NCBI GenBank assembly: GCA_046727855.1
Contig: JBKPDL010000149.1
Coordinates: 1-27,796 of the forward strand
Direction of reading: 5' to 3'
DNA from: DASPWV01 sp046727855
GTDB taxonomy: Bacteria; Acidobacteriota; Vicinamibacteria; Vicinamibacterales; UBA2999
Length of the DNA stretch: 27,796 nt
Shown here piece by piece: positions 8,447 through 18,344 of this stretch. The number at the start of each line of letters is the position of its first letter. Position 1 is the stretch's first letter. Below the pieces are notes generated by a model, which worked only from the letters and a program-made list of their open reading frames with translations, made no database searches and had not been told where the DNA came from. Both the position numbers and the translations under genes were made by a program.

Positions 8447-9421
8447 GTGGCTTCCGTCGCTTCGCGGGCGTTTGCGGCGTCAACCGCGCGCACGCTCCAT
8501 CTCACCAACGGCACCGCGATTTTCGAGAAGGTACGCGCAGTCGCCGCTGACGATCCCATCGTCGCGTGGAAAGACGTCCTCCACGAAGGCCCCGTCCCCT
8601 CAGGGCTCGGCCCAGCGGCCCTGCGAGAACGGCGAGTCGATTTTCTCGCTAGCGCGGATGCGGCCTCGCGCGCGGAACTCGCGCGTGAGTTCGACGCGCG
8701 CGATCGCGCGCTCGATGAGGCCATCGCGCGAGCCGATGAAATCGTGCTGTGGTTCGAGCACGACCTCTACGATCAGCTTCATCTCATTCAAATCCTCGAT
8801 CGAGTTCCGGTCGATGGCTCTCCCCTGGTCACGCTGGTGCAGACGAGCACGTATCTTGGCTACCAGCCGGCAAGTGACTACCCAGCCCTGCTCGAAGGGC
8901 GTCAGCTGGTGACTTCAACACAGCGACTCGCGGCCCGTGACGCGTGGCAGGCGTTTCGTTCTCCCGACCCGCGCGCAATTGTCGATGCGCGGCCGCGGGT
9001 CACGGCGTTGCCGCATCTCGCACCAGCGCTGCTGCGGCATCTCGAGCAATTCCCTTCAGTCCGCAACGGCCTCTCGCGAACAGAGCAAGCTACCCTCGAG
9101 GTCGTGGCCGGTGGCATCACTCGCGCGCGCGACGTATTTGTGGCGACTCAAAAACGCGAAGAAGCCTTCTTCATGGGCGACGCAGGATTCTTCTTTCACA
9201 TCTCGTCGATTCAGCGGGCGAGTTGTCCGCTCCTGCGTACTTATGGCGACGTGATTGAGCTGACGCCGGACGGCGAGCGTGTTCTCAAGGGCGAGATCGA
9301 TCGCATCGCGCGCTGCGGCATCGATCGCTGGCTTGGCGGCGTGTATCTGTCCGGCGCCGGACCGATGTGGCGCTGGGACACGGAGCGCCGAGTTCTGCGC
9401 TACAGCGATCGCCCTTACTGA
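8447..9421 (+). CDS. DUF1835 domain-containing protein
   Basis: This 324-residue protein matches the DUF1835 pattern in its first half. It has LHLTNGTAIFEKV near residue 17, then DDPIVAWKDVLHEGPVPSGL, and the block VLWFEHDLYDQLHLIQILDR around residue 100. DUF1835 proteins are uncharacterised. The second half is helical and includes a winged-helix-like stretch (SRTEQATLEVVAGGI) before a C-terminal segment with conserved aromatic residues. No signal peptide or membrane segment is seen, so it is probably cytoplasmic. The GTG at 8447 is the only start upstream of the conserved block that is close to it. A CTAAAT box ends 6 bp before this GTG, which fits a leaderless message. The parE-like gene follows 86 bp later on the same strand. 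Confidence 0.8.
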   Translation: MASVASRAFAASTARTLHLTNGTAIFEKVRAVAADDPIVAWKDVLHEGPVPSGLGPAALRERRVDFLASADAASRAELAREFDARDRALDEAIARADEIVLWFEHDLYDQLHLIQILDRVPVDGSPLVTLVQTSTYLGYQPASDYPALLEGRQLVTSTQRLAARDAWQAFRSPDPRAIVDARPRVTALPHLAPALLRHLEQFPSVRNGLSRTEQATLEVVAGGITRARDVFVATQKREEAFFMGDAGFFFHISSIQRASCPLLRTYGDVIELTPDGERVLKGEIDRIARCGIDRWLGGVYLSGAGPMWRWDTERRVLRYSDRPY

Positions 9422-9488
9422 CGCGACAAGACGGTCGCGACCTAGAACTGTCTGAATGCGTGACGGTCGTTACCGGCCGACAGGCCTC

Positions 9489-9494
9489 TATAAT
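9489..9494 (+). promoter_or_regulatory. Perfect -10 box (TATAAT) for the topoisomerase gene
   Basis: TATAAT lies 13 bp before ATG 9508, giving a leader of only about 7 nt. No consensus -35 and no Shine-Dalgarno are present, so initiation on a very short leader is likely. Confidence 0.5.
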
Positions 9495-9507
9495 CGAAGT
9501 TCACTGA

Positions 9508-11412
9508 ATGGCTTCGAACTATACCGCCAAAGACATCACCGTTCTCGAAGGTCTGGAACCCGTTCGCAAACGTCCCGGCATGTATATCGGCGGCGTCGGC
9601 AGCACCGGGCTTCATCATCTCGTCTGGGAAATTCTGGACAACTCGATCGACGAGGCGATGAACGGCTACGCCTCGAACATTACGGTCATGCTGCACAAAG
9701 ATGGCTCGTCGATCACGATCAGCGATGACGGCCGCGGGATCCCGATCGACGTGCACCCGAAGAGCAAAAAGAGCGCCCTCGAGTTGATCTTCACGGTGCT
9801 GCATGCGGGCGGGAAGTTCGACGCGGGCAACTACAAAACTGCCGGCGGCCTGCACGGCGTCGGCGCGAGCGTCGTCAACGCGCTGTCGCGCGAGCTCGTC
9901 GCCACGGTCAAGCGCGACGGCCAGCAGTACGAGATGCGCTTCAAGCAGGGCAAGCCCGCCGCCGGATTGAAGAAGCTGGCCGCGGCGCGTGGCACGGGGA
10001 CGGCCGTGTTCTTCCGGCCTGATCCCACCATCTTTCCCAAGATCGACTTCGACTCCGCGGTTATCCGTGAGCGCCTCGAGATTGCCAGCTATCTGCATCG
10101 CGGCGTGAAGATCACGTTCGAGAACGAGCCCGCCGGCGCGAAGGAAGTGTTCGAACACGAGGAAGGGCTCGTCGAGTACGTAGCGAAGATTCTGCGCGAT
10201 CGCGGCGCCAAGCCGGTGCACGAGACGCCGTTCACCCTCGAGAAAGCGAACGGCCTCGAGTTGGAGCTCGTTGTCCAGTGGACCGAGGCGACGGACGAAC
10301 ACCTGCGCAGTTATGTCAACGGCATTCCCACCGGCTCCGGCGGCACACACGAGAACGGATTCCGCGCCGGTCTCGGTAAAGCCGTCCGCAATTACATCGA
10401 GACGCACAACCTCACACCAAAAGGTGTCACGCTCACCGCGGAAGACATCCGCGAAGGATTGGTCGGAGTGCTGTCGGTGTTTCTTCAGGAGCCGCAGTTT
10501 CAGGGTCAGACGAAAGATCGTTTGAACAACCCTGAAATGCTCTCGGCAGTCGACGGAATGGTGCGGCCGGCGCTGGAGCACTGGTTGAACAGCAATCAGT
10601 CGATCGCTGAGTCGATTGTCGCGCGCATTATTCTCGCGGCGCGCGCGCGCGAGGCGAGCCGTGCGGCGCAACAGGAAGTGGTGCGAAAGGGTCCGACCTC
10701 GGGCCGTGTCACGCTGCCCGGGAAACTATCGGACTGCACGCATCCGGGCTCGATCACCAGCGAACTGTTCATCGTCGAAGGCGATTCCGCGGGTGGCTCG
10801 GCAAAGCAGGGGCGCGACCGCGCGCGCCAGGCGATTCTGCCGCTCCGCGGCAAGGTCATGAACACGGAAGGGCTCGCGACCGGTAAGGTGCTGGAGAACA
10901 AAGAGCTGTCGGATCTCGTAACCGCCGTCGGCTGTGGGGTCGGCAAGAGCTTCGATATCGCGCGAATGCGCTACGGCAAGATCATCATCCTCGCCGATGC
11001 CGATTCGGACGGGCACCACATCGCAACCTTGCTGCTGACGTTCATCTACCGTCACATGCCGCAGCTGCTCGCGTCTGGCAAGGTCTACCTGGCGCAGCCG
11101 CCGCTCTATCGGATCGATATCGGCAAGGAAACGTTCTGGGCCTTGGACGACGACCAGAAGAACCAGATCGTCAAGCAGCGCGCCGGCCGATCGACACCCG
11201 AGATCACCCGTTTCAAAGGGCTCGGCGAGATGATGCCGAAAGTGCTATGGGAAACAACCCTCAACCCGCGCACGCGTCGCTTACTGCGAGTGGAGGTGTC
11301 GGACCAGCTCGTCACCGATCGCGTCATCAACGAGCTGATGGGCAAGGACGCGTCGGCGCGGTTTCGCTTCATCATGGAGCGGGCCGAAGAGGCACAGGAA
11401 CTGGATGTTTGA
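9508..11412 (+). CDS. parE: Type IIA DNA topoisomerase subunit B (topoisomerase IV ParE-like)
   Basis: This 634-residue protein is complete for the family. The GHKL ATPase domain shows E41-x3-N45 in EILDNSIDEA, the DDGRG loop at 73-77 and GLHGVGA at 114-120. The transducer domain carries the QTK loop (Q334-K336) that contacts ATP. The TOPRIM domain has EGDSAGG at 424-430 and the metal-binding DADSDG at 497-502. The sequence SAKQGRDR after EGDSAGG and ILADADSDGHHIATLL resemble E. coli ParE more than GyrB, and the GyrB-specific insertion is absent. It should pair with a ParC/GyrA-type subunit to pass DNA strands during decatenation or supercoil control, but no such subunit is adjacent. Its stop overlaps the next gene's start by 8 bp. 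Confidence 0.93.
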   Translation: MASNYTAKDITVLEGLEPVRKRPGMYIGGVGSTGLHHLVWEILDNSIDEAMNGYASNITVMLHKDGSSITISDDGRGIPIDVHPKSKKSALELIFTVLHAGGKFDAGNYKTAGGLHGVGASVVNALSRELVATVKRDGQQYEMRFKQGKPAAGLKKLAAARGTGTAVFFRPDPTIFPKIDFDSAVIRERLEIASYLHRGVKITFENEPAGAKEVFEHEEGLVEYVAKILRDRGAKPVHETPFTLEKANGLELELVVQWTEATDEHLRSYVNGIPTGSGGTHENGFRAGLGKAVRNYIETHNLTPKGVTLTAEDIREGLVGVLSVFLQEPQFQGQTKDRLNNPEMLSAVDGMVRPALEHWLNSNQSIAESIVARIILAARAREASRAAQQEVVRKGPTSGRVTLPGKLSDCTHPGSITSELFIVEGDSAGGSAKQGRDRARQAILPLRGKVMNTEGLATGKVLENKELSDLVTAVGCGVGKSFDIARMRYGKIIILADADSDGHHIATLLLTFIYRHMPQLLASGKVYLAQPPLYRIDIGKETFWALDDDQKNQIVKQRAGRSTPEITRFKGLGEMMPKVLWETTLNPRTRRLLRVEVSDQLVTDRVINELMGKDASARFRFIMERAEEAQELDV

Positions 11413-11629
11413 GCTCATTGTCGCGATGTATGCCGCGGGAGTGGCAATTGGCTTGATGGTGATGCGCGATCCGTGGCCCGCGCGACTCGCGACGGCTCTT
11501 GCCTGGCCGCTGGGTCTCGTCGCATTTGTCGTGGTCGCCGTGATTCTCGCGGCGGCCGCGATCTACTTGTGGCCGGTCCCGATGCTCGTCACACTCAGCG
11601 CGTTCGCTGTGATTTGGTTGGTGTGGTGA
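11405..11629 (+). CDS. Small two-helix membrane protein
   Basis: This 74-residue protein is almost entirely hydrophobic. One helix spans about residues 3-20 (LIVAMYAAGVAIGLMVM) and two closely spaced hydrophobic stretches span about 32-73. The ATG lies inside the end of the topoisomerase gene (8-bp overlap), which indicates translational coupling. No family is recognised. The coupling suggests co-expression only; nothing in the sequence links it to DNA topology. The frame is credible because of its position and its transmembrane composition, although a short hydrophobic frame in GC-rich DNA can arise by chance. Confidence 0.6.
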   Translation: MFELIVAMYAAGVAIGLMVMRDPWPARLATALAWPLGLVAFVVVAVILAAAAIYLWPVPMLVTLSAFAVIWLVW

Positions 11630-11642
11630 CGCGGCCCCGGCA

Positions 11643-11648
11643 TACAAT
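11643..11648 (+). promoter_or_regulatory. Candidate -10 box (TACAAT) for the MATE gene
   Basis: TACAAT lies in the 49-bp gap before ATG 11679 and gives a leader of roughly 24 nt without an evident Shine-Dalgarno. A partial -35 (TTGGTG, 11618-11623) lies 19 bp upstream. Confidence 0.4.
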
Positions 11649-11678
11649 CGTTGTTCCTTCTTAGTCCCTACTTCCGAT

Positions 11679-13094
11679 ATGTCGGGTGCGGCGGCGGCGA
11701 AAAAGTCTCCCTTCGATCGTTCACTCGTGGAAGGCCCGATCAGCCCTGCCGTGTGGAAGCTGGCATGGCCCACCATGATCCAGAATCTCGTCGCCGGCAT
11801 GCAGGGCGTGATCGATCACGCGCTCGTCGGAAACCTCATCGGCTATACCGCCAATGCTGCGATCGGCGTGAGCTGGCAGATCTTTCTGGTCGTCATCGTC
11901 TTCATGGCATCGCTGTTCACCGGGCAGGCGGTCCTGGTGGCGAGATTTGCCGGCGCCGGCGACTCGGCTCGCGTGAATCACGTCGTGCAGCAGGCGTTTC
12001 TCACCGCTCTCGCCATGTTCCTGGTGCTGGCGCCCTTCGGCTACTTCACCGCCCCGCAACTCCTGGATCTGGTAAACGCGGCGCCTGAAGTAAAGGCACA
12101 GGCGCTGCCATTCTTGCGCCTGACGTTCTTGCTCAGCATCGGCATGCTGATGTTCTTCATGTTGACGTCGGCGCTCCGCGCCGCAGGCGACGCACAAACG
12201 CCGCTTCGTCTGGGCGTCACCATGACGGTGCTGAACATCGTCTTGAACGTGGTGCTGATTCGCGGTCTGGGGCCCATTCCGGCGCTAGGCACGATGGGAT
12301 CGGCGCTGGGAACGGCGATAGCGTCGTTGACCGTCAGCTTGTACGCGGTGTGGCATTTCTTTCGCGGCAACAACGTGATTCGCTTTTCGCGCCACACCAA
12401 CTGGCGCCCCGATTGGTCCATCATCCACGCGCTGTTCCGGTTCGGGTTGCCGACAGGCGTTCAGGGCATCGCGATGAACATCGCGGGTGTGTTGCTGCTG
12501 CGGTTCATCGGATCGCTGGAACAGAGTGCGGCGGCGCAGGCGGCCTACGCCATCGGCTACACCGAGCTGTTTTCGATGATCACGTGGACGTCGGTGGGGC
12601 TGATGGGCGCGTCGGCGACGATCGCGGGTCAGAACCTTGGTGCCGGTCATCCCGAGCGCGCTGTGCAGGGTGTTCATGCGGCATCACGGATCGGCCTTGG
12701 TGTTGCCGCTATTGTCGGCCTGATGTTCTGGGCGTTGCCGCACGCGCTGCTCGGGATTTTCGGCGCGACCGAAGGCAATGTGGCAAGCATCGGCGAGCAA
12801 TTGCTGCAATTCCTCGCCATTTCGGGATTCTTTATCACGCTCGCGCTGGTCTATACCGGCGGACTGCAAGGTACGGGCGACACACGCAGCCCTCTCTTCA
12901 TCACGCTCGCATCGCAAATCGCCATCCCGATCGGGCTGTGCTTTTTCATTCAGGCCACTCGCCAACTGCAGCCCACCGATATCTGGCTCGCGATTGTTCT
13001 CGGTCACCTCACGCGCTGCGTCCTGACCATTGCGCGGTTCCGGCAGGGAAAGTGGCGGCACATAAAAGTGGAGGTGGAAGGGGCGCGCGCGTAG
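11679..13094 (+). CDS. MATE-family multidrug/metabolite exporter
   Basis: This 471-residue protein has about twelve hydrophobic helices in two homologous halves. Family landmarks are visible: AWPTMIQNLVAGMQGVIDHALVG in helix 1, SALRAAGDAQTPLR after helix 5, GQNLGAGHPERAV after helix 7, and YTGGLQGTGDTRSPL in the second half. MATE transporters export cationic drugs or metabolites across the inner membrane using Na+ or H+ gradients. The substrate cannot be read from the sequence. The length is normal for the family. The gene follows the small membrane protein and is probably transcribed from its own promoter at 11643. Confidence 0.93.
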   Translation: MSGAAAAKKSPFDRSLVEGPISPAVWKLAWPTMIQNLVAGMQGVIDHALVGNLIGYTANAAIGVSWQIFLVVIVFMASLFTGQAVLVARFAGAGDSARVNHVVQQAFLTALAMFLVLAPFGYFTAPQLLDLVNAAPEVKAQALPFLRLTFLLSIGMLMFFMLTSALRAAGDAQTPLRLGVTMTVLNIVLNVVLIRGLGPIPALGTMGSALGTAIASLTVSLYAVWHFFRGNNVIRFSRHTNWRPDWSIIHALFRFGLPTGVQGIAMNIAGVLLLRFIGSLEQSAAAQAAYAIGYTELFSMITWTSVGLMGASATIAGQNLGAGHPERAVQGVHAASRIGLGVAAIVGLMFWALPHALLGIFGATEGNVASIGEQLLQFLAISGFFITLALVYTGGLQGTGDTRSPLFITLASQIAIPIGLCFFIQATRQLQPTDIWLAIVLGHLTRCVLTIARFRQGKWRHIKVEVEGARA

Positions 13095-13280
13095 GAGCGG
13101 TGCGCGTGCAGTTGCCTAGGGCATGCAGGACCGCTCGGCGGCGCCTGGCATGCAGGTCCGCCGGCCATCCGGGCAGCGCTGATCTCTCCGATTGACGGTA
13201 ACAAATCGCTGCCGCACGGCCGCGATTCCTGCGAGCGCCCGAGCGCGCGTACCGCCCGCCTGCGAACGTCCACGAGAACT
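13095..13280 (+). other. Intergenic region with a short direct repeat
   Basis: The gap holds two near-identical copies of GGCATGCAGGNCCGC (13120-13134 and 13147-13161). No gene or terminator is evident. Confidence 0.5.
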
Positions 13281-13286
13281 TACAAT
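13281..13286 (+). promoter_or_regulatory. Candidate -10 box (TACAAT) placed for a leaderless pruA transcript
   Basis: TACAAT ends 6 bp before ATG 13293. Transcription would then start at or beside the A of the ATG. No Shine-Dalgarno precedes this ATG, which supports a leaderless message. Confidence 0.45.
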
Positions 13287-13292
13287 AATGGG

Positions 13293-14918
<1,626 letters not shown>

Positions 14919-14930
14919 CTCCGGCCTGAA

Positions 14931-15029
14931 GGGTCCTGCGTTGCGGTCCCACTCGCAGGGTCTTTCCGCATTGCGATCCTACCCAAAGGGTCCCACCGCA
15001 TTGCGGTCCCACCCGACGGGTCCTATTGG
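14931..15029 (+). repeat. Degenerate 30-bp tandem repeat after pruA
   Basis: Three units (14931-14957, 14958-14987, 14988-15017) and a partial fourth begin with GGGTC and contain an imperfect palindrome of the type ACCGCATTGCGGT. The first unit is 3 bp short. They lie between the pruA stop and the terminator. Confidence 0.8.
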
Positions 15030-15035
15030 AAAAAA

Positions 15036-15066
15036 GGCCCGGACACCCCTGGAAAGTGTCCGGGCC
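15036..15066 (-). terminator. Rho-independent terminator for the minus-strand S8/GNAT transcript
   Basis: The arms GGCCCGGACAC (15036-15046) and GTGTCCGGGCC (15056-15066) form an 11-bp stem with a 9-nt loop. On the minus strand the stem is followed by six T residues (15035-15030). It lies about 220 bp past the GNAT stop codon. Confidence 0.8.
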
Positions 15067-15283
15067 AACGGGTGACGACACGCTTGGTGTCCGCTCGCGA
15101 ACCGCGAGCGACAAAACCCGTCAGCTTTCGACGACGGCCTTCAGTCGCCGGTCGAGCTCAAAATTCCGGCCTGGAGCGGCCGTCAGCCAGCCTGGCCGCG
15201 GCCCAGTTGAAGGCAAAACAGGACTTGCGAGAGCAGATTCGGGTAGAGTCGAAGGCCGGTACACAGCACCGGCCCTCGGAGGG
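15067..15283. other. Untranslated stretch between GNAT gene and terminator
   Basis: Two further hairpins lie here: CGCTCGCG/CGCGAGCG with an AAC loop (15092-15110), and GGCCGGT/ACCGGCC (15254-15274) directly after the GNAT stop. A plus-strand frame at 15072-15287 and a minus-strand frame at 14902-15114 exist, but neither has a binding site or a recognisable product. The stretch may be a structured 3' untranslated region. Confidence 0.4.
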
Positions 15284-15943
15284 CTAGTGGATGACGCGGG
15301 GGAGGGGTGCCCTCAGCAACGCCCAGTCGTCGGCGATGATCGACCAGAGCTGCTGGTCGAGTATCTCCCCGTTCCGGATGAAGGAGCCCCTCAAAATGGC
15401 TTCGGGCGAAGCGCCGAGCTTGCGCAGCGCGCCGTTGCCGCGGCCATTGCGAATTGCCGCGCGCGCCTCGAGCCGGTGCACGCCGATTTCGGCGAACGTG
15501 AAATCGAGCACCATCCGCGCGGCTTCGACGAACACCCCGGTGCCCCAGAACGGCGATCCCATACAAAATCCCCACTCGGCGGTTTTGAAGCCCGATTCGA
15601 GCGGTCGTACCTGAAACAACCCGATCGGATTGTCCATGCCCGAGGGCACCACCACGAAGCACACGAAGCGACCAGCGTGGCGTTCGGTATGGGCCCAGCA
15701 GATAAACCGTTCGAAGCCTTCGATCGTCGTGGGCGGCGGGGAGATGAACCGCGCGACTTCTTCAGTGTTGAGCATCGCGAGCAGCGACGGCGCGTCAGAC
15801 AGCCGCAACTCCCGCAGTGTGACGTTCTTCGAGGCTAATACCGGCAGCTGCAACTGCCAATCTGAGCTGACAACCGATGCTGATTCGTTCCCTCGCACGG
15901 CGATCAGCGCTTCATGGAATGGCATCTTTTCCACGGCAATCAC
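15284..15943 (-). CDS. GNAT-family (RimJ/RimL-type) N-acetyltransferase
   Basis: The protein is up to 219 residues long, with the acetyltransferase fold starting near residue 38. Landmarks are VTLRELRLSDAPSLLAML, FVVVPSGMDNPIGLFQVRP, AEWGFCMGSPFWGTGVFVEAA (the acetyl-CoA-binding loop region) and VHRLEARAAIRNGRGNGALRKLG. This is the pattern of RimJ/RimL-type enzymes that acetylate protein N-termini or small amines; the substrate is not determinable. The GTG at 15943 lies 3 bp after the S8 peptidase stop, so the two are almost certainly co-transcribed. ATG 15925 or a later codon could be the real start because the first 35 residues are not part of the fold. Confidence 0.85.
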   Translation of the reverse strand: MIAVEKMPFHEALIAVRGNESASVVSSDWQLQLPVLASKNVTLRELRLSDAPSLLAMLNTEEVARFISPPPTTIEGFERFICWAHTERHAGRFVCFVVVPSGMDNPIGLFQVRPLESGFKTAEWGFCMGSPFWGTGVFVEAARMVLDFTFAEIGVHRLEARAAIRNGRGNGALRKLGASPEAILRGSFIRNGEILDQQLWSIIADDWALLRAPLPRVIH

Positions 15944-15946
15944 TGG

Positions 15947-18307
15947 TTAGCGGCTGCCGCCGCTGGTTAAGAGCGCTGCTGACGACCTGAAGAGGTCGTC
16001 CCACACGCTCGCATCAAAGCTGCTGACGTCGGCGCCTTCGTCCCCGAAAATCACACCGTCGAGACTATTCCCCCACACCACGTTGTCAACTTCACCATTG
16101 CCCCAGACGACGTTGTCGTTGTCGCTGTTGCCCCACACGACGTTGTCACACTGGCCGTCGTGATTGTCGTCGCTGCAGTTGCCCCAGACGACGTTATCGC
16201 AGTTGCCGTCCCCGTCGCCGTCGGCGCAGTTCCCCCACACGACGTTGTCGTCATCGCCATTGCCCCAAACGACGTTGTCGCAATCGTCGCCCTGGCAATC
16301 GTTGCCCCACACCACGTTGTCGTCGCCGCTGTTGCCCCAAACGACGTTGTCGCTATCGCCGTTGCCCCACACCACGTTGCCGTTGTCGGCGTTGCCCCAC
16401 ACGACGTTGTCAGAATCGGTGTTGCCCCACACGACGTTGTTGCCGTCGCCAACGGATTCGCCCCAAACGACGTTGTTGCCCCACACCACGTTGTCGCACG
16501 GATTCTGGTCGCAGTTCTCGCCCCAAACGACGTTCTGGCCGGTGGGTGTGTAGACGTCACCCCATACGACGTTCGTGCCCCAGGCCGTGCCGCCAGGAGT
16601 CAGCACGCCGCCGCTAACGCGGTGATTGCCCCAGAAAATATGCTGGCTCCATCCGCTCATGTCCGGATAGTGCGAGCCGAGCACGGCATCGGCGAAATAT
16701 TCGGCAAGCTGCACCGCGCCGCGCGAATTCAGGAAACCCGCGCCTTGCGTGAGCCAGTCGTAACCGGGATACACCTGCGAGGTGAACTGCAGAATCGCTT
16801 TGACCAGATTCGGTGTCAGATTCGGATTGGCCTCGAGCATCAACGCGACTGTGCCGCTGACCACAGGCGCCGACATGCTCGTGCCGGTGAGGCTGATATA
16901 TGGAAGATAGGAAAGCGACGCATCGCTTCCCGCGAGCAGCAGGTTCGGCCGCGTCGCATACAACAGGCTATTCGGATTGCTGAGTGACACCGTGCCGGTG
17001 CCGGGCGCGACCAGGTCCGGCTTTGCCCCGTAGTCGTACATCGTCGGGCCGCGCGAGCTGTAGGACGCGATGATGTCGTCGGCGCGATCGGTCGTCCCCT
17101 CTGTGCTCGACGCGCCAACGGTCAACACCCATGGCGCATTGGCGGGTGCGGTGACCGCACCAGATTGCGGTTGTCCGTCTCTCGCCCTTCCGAGGTTGCC
17201 AGAAGAGGCGACGACCACGATGCCGGCGTCGACCGCACGCTTGGCCGCGAGTGTGAGAGGGTCGGTCTCGTACGACTCGTATACGCCGGCGCCGACCGAC
17301 AGATTCATCACCCGGATGTTGTAGGTGTTTTTGATCGAAATCGCGTAATCAATCGCCGCAATGATGTTGCTGATCGTCCCGTGCCCCTCGTCGTTGAGCG
17401 CTTTGAGCGCGATGATCGACGCGCCAGGCGCGATCGCCGCGCGCTCGCCTTCGGAATCGAAGCCGTTGCCCGCGATGACGCCGGCAACGTGCGTTCCGTG
17501 CCCGTATCCGTCGTGGGGGGAAAGGTTGTTGGCGCCGACGAAATCGGCAAAGTGCACAACGCGCTGACCACCGTAATACGTGTAGGTGTAGTCCACGTAG
17601 GTGACGCCCGAGATCGTCTGCAACCCGGTAACCGGATCGGTCACGTACGTGTAAACGGGATACGTCCAGGTGTAGGTCTGCACCGACGTGAGGTCGTCGT
17701 GCCACGGAGTGACGCCGGAATCGATGACGGCGACACCGACACCGGCGCCGGTATAGCCGCTCAGTTGTTGGACCGCACGCGCACCGGTAGTGATGGCGGT
17801 GCGGCCGTTGAGCACACTGACCGGCCGATCCCAGCTCACGCGTTTGACTTGATTGTGCGCAGCGAGCCGCGCAAGAGCGCGGTTCGAAATCCTGGCGGAG
17901 AAGCCTTTGAGAATCCCCAGCTTGCGGCCGGGCCTGCCAAACGACTTGACGACGTTGAGCGCATCGCGATCGTCATTGAATTCGACGATGACGTCGGATT
18001 CGCCGGGATCGGCGGTGCGTTGCTGCAGTCGAGCATCCAGCTTGTTGGAATGCCGCCCGCCGGCGGCACTCGCCGCCGGCGCGGCAGCCGCCGCTGAACC
18101 AGGGAGGAGAACAAAAAAGAGCGCCGAGACACAGGCAAAGAAAACAGCCTCGCGAACGACCGAAGCGATCCGTGATTCCCATGTGACTTTGTGCGCCCGT
18201 CGGTTTTCAGAGCGGGAGGGAGAGCGTCGCATGGACGCGCTGTTGAGCAACTGCCGGGCCAACTCGGCGACTCGTCCCTCAGAGGCAGTTATGTCACTTG
18301 AAGTCAT
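15947..18307 (-). CDS. Secreted S8 (subtilisin-family) serine peptidase with C-terminal NVVWGN repeats
   Basis: The protein has 786 residues from ATG 18307. The frame extends to ATG 18340, but that codon overlaps a perfect TATAAT, so the later start is preferred; ATG 18232 is a third option. A hydrophobic secretion helix lies at about 53-75 after an unusually long charged N-region. An I9-like propeptide follows (SDVIVEFNDDRDALNVVKSF). The catalytic domain has D196 in VAVIDSGV, H270 in GHGTHVAG, the oxyanion N371 in VVASSGN and S477 in GTSMSAP. The C-terminal quarter, about residues 578-747, consists of 15 NVVWG units broken by acidic Asp/Gly spacers, with four cysteine-pair loops. Family knowledge predicts an exported endopeptidase. 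The repeat region's role is unknown; cell-surface display or calcium-dependent folding is inference. Confidence 0.93.
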   Translation of the reverse strand: MTSSDITASEGRVAELARQLLNSASMRRSPSRSENRRAHKVTWESRIASVVREAVFFACVSALFFVLLPGSAAAAAPAASAAGGRHSNKLDARLQQRTADPGESDVIVEFNDDRDALNVVKSFGRPGRKLGILKGFSARISNRALARLAAHNQVKRVSWDRPVSVLNGRTAITTGARAVQQLSGYTGAGVGVAVIDSGVTPWHDDLTSVQTYTWTYPVYTYVTDPVTGLQTISGVTYVDYTYTYYGGQRVVHFADFVGANNLSPHDGYGHGTHVAGVIAGNGFDSEGERAAIAPGASIIALKALNDEGHGTISNIIAAIDYAISIKNTYNIRVMNLSVGAGVYESYETDPLTLAAKRAVDAGIVVVASSGNLGRARDGQPQSGAVTAPANAPWVLTVGASSTEGTTDRADDIIASYSSRGPTMYDYGAKPDLVAPGTGTVSLSNPNSLLYATRPNLLLAGSDASLSYLPYISLTGTSMSAPVVSGTVALMLEANPNLTPNLVKAILQFTSQVYPGYDWLTQGAGFLNSRGAVQLAEYFADAVLGSHYPDMSGWSQHIFWGNHRVSGGVLTPGGTAWGTNVVWGDVYTPTGQNVVWGENCDQNPCDNVVWGNNVVWGESVGDGNNVVWGNTDSDNVVWGNADNGNVVWGNGDSDNVVWGNSGDDNVVWGNDCQGDDCDNVVWGNGDDDNVVWGNCADGDGDGNCDNVVWGNCSDDNHDGQCDNVVWGNSDNDNVVWGNGEVDNVVWGNSLDGVIFGDEGADVSSFDASVWDDLFRSSAALLTSGGSR
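16067..16573 (-). repeat. NVVWG-encoding tandem repeat array
   Basis: Fifteen copies of the NVVWG codon block occur, mostly as DNVVWGN every 10 residues. Some are separated by longer inserts such as CADGDGDGNC. A HIFWGN precursor and a VIFGDE remnant flank the array. Confidence 0.9.
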
Positions 18308-18338
18308 ATATAAGTCTTTTACGGCACATACCAAATTC

Positions 18339-18344
18339 ATTATA
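18339..18344 (-). promoter_or_regulatory. Perfect -10 box (TATAAT) for the S8 peptidase gene
   Basis: Read on the minus strand, TATAAT lies about 31 bp before ATG 18307 and overlaps the upstream ATG at 18340. It therefore argues that the ATG at 18340 is not the start. An inverted repeat GCCACA-N4-TGTGGC at 18388-18403 lies further upstream and could be an operator. Confidence 0.5.

Noticed and set aside
9442..10671. 409-residue minus-strand frame inside the topoisomerase gene
   Set aside because: It is antisense to ParE and consists of the Arg/Asp/Ala/Val-rich composition expected of GC-rich shadow frames.
15067..15283. tmRNA or RNase P RNA
   Set aside because: No ANDNYALAA-type tag, no tRNA-like CCA end and no RNase P core sequences were found.
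15072..15287. 71-residue plus-strand ORF between pruA and the GNAT gene
   Set aside because: No binding site or promoter, no recognised family, and it runs across three hairpins that better fit a minus-strand 3' region.
16160..16987. Long plus-strand frames opposite the NVVWG array
   Set aside because: They are complements of the S8 peptidase repeats and give low-complexity Val/Ala or Thr/Leu repeats with no start signal.
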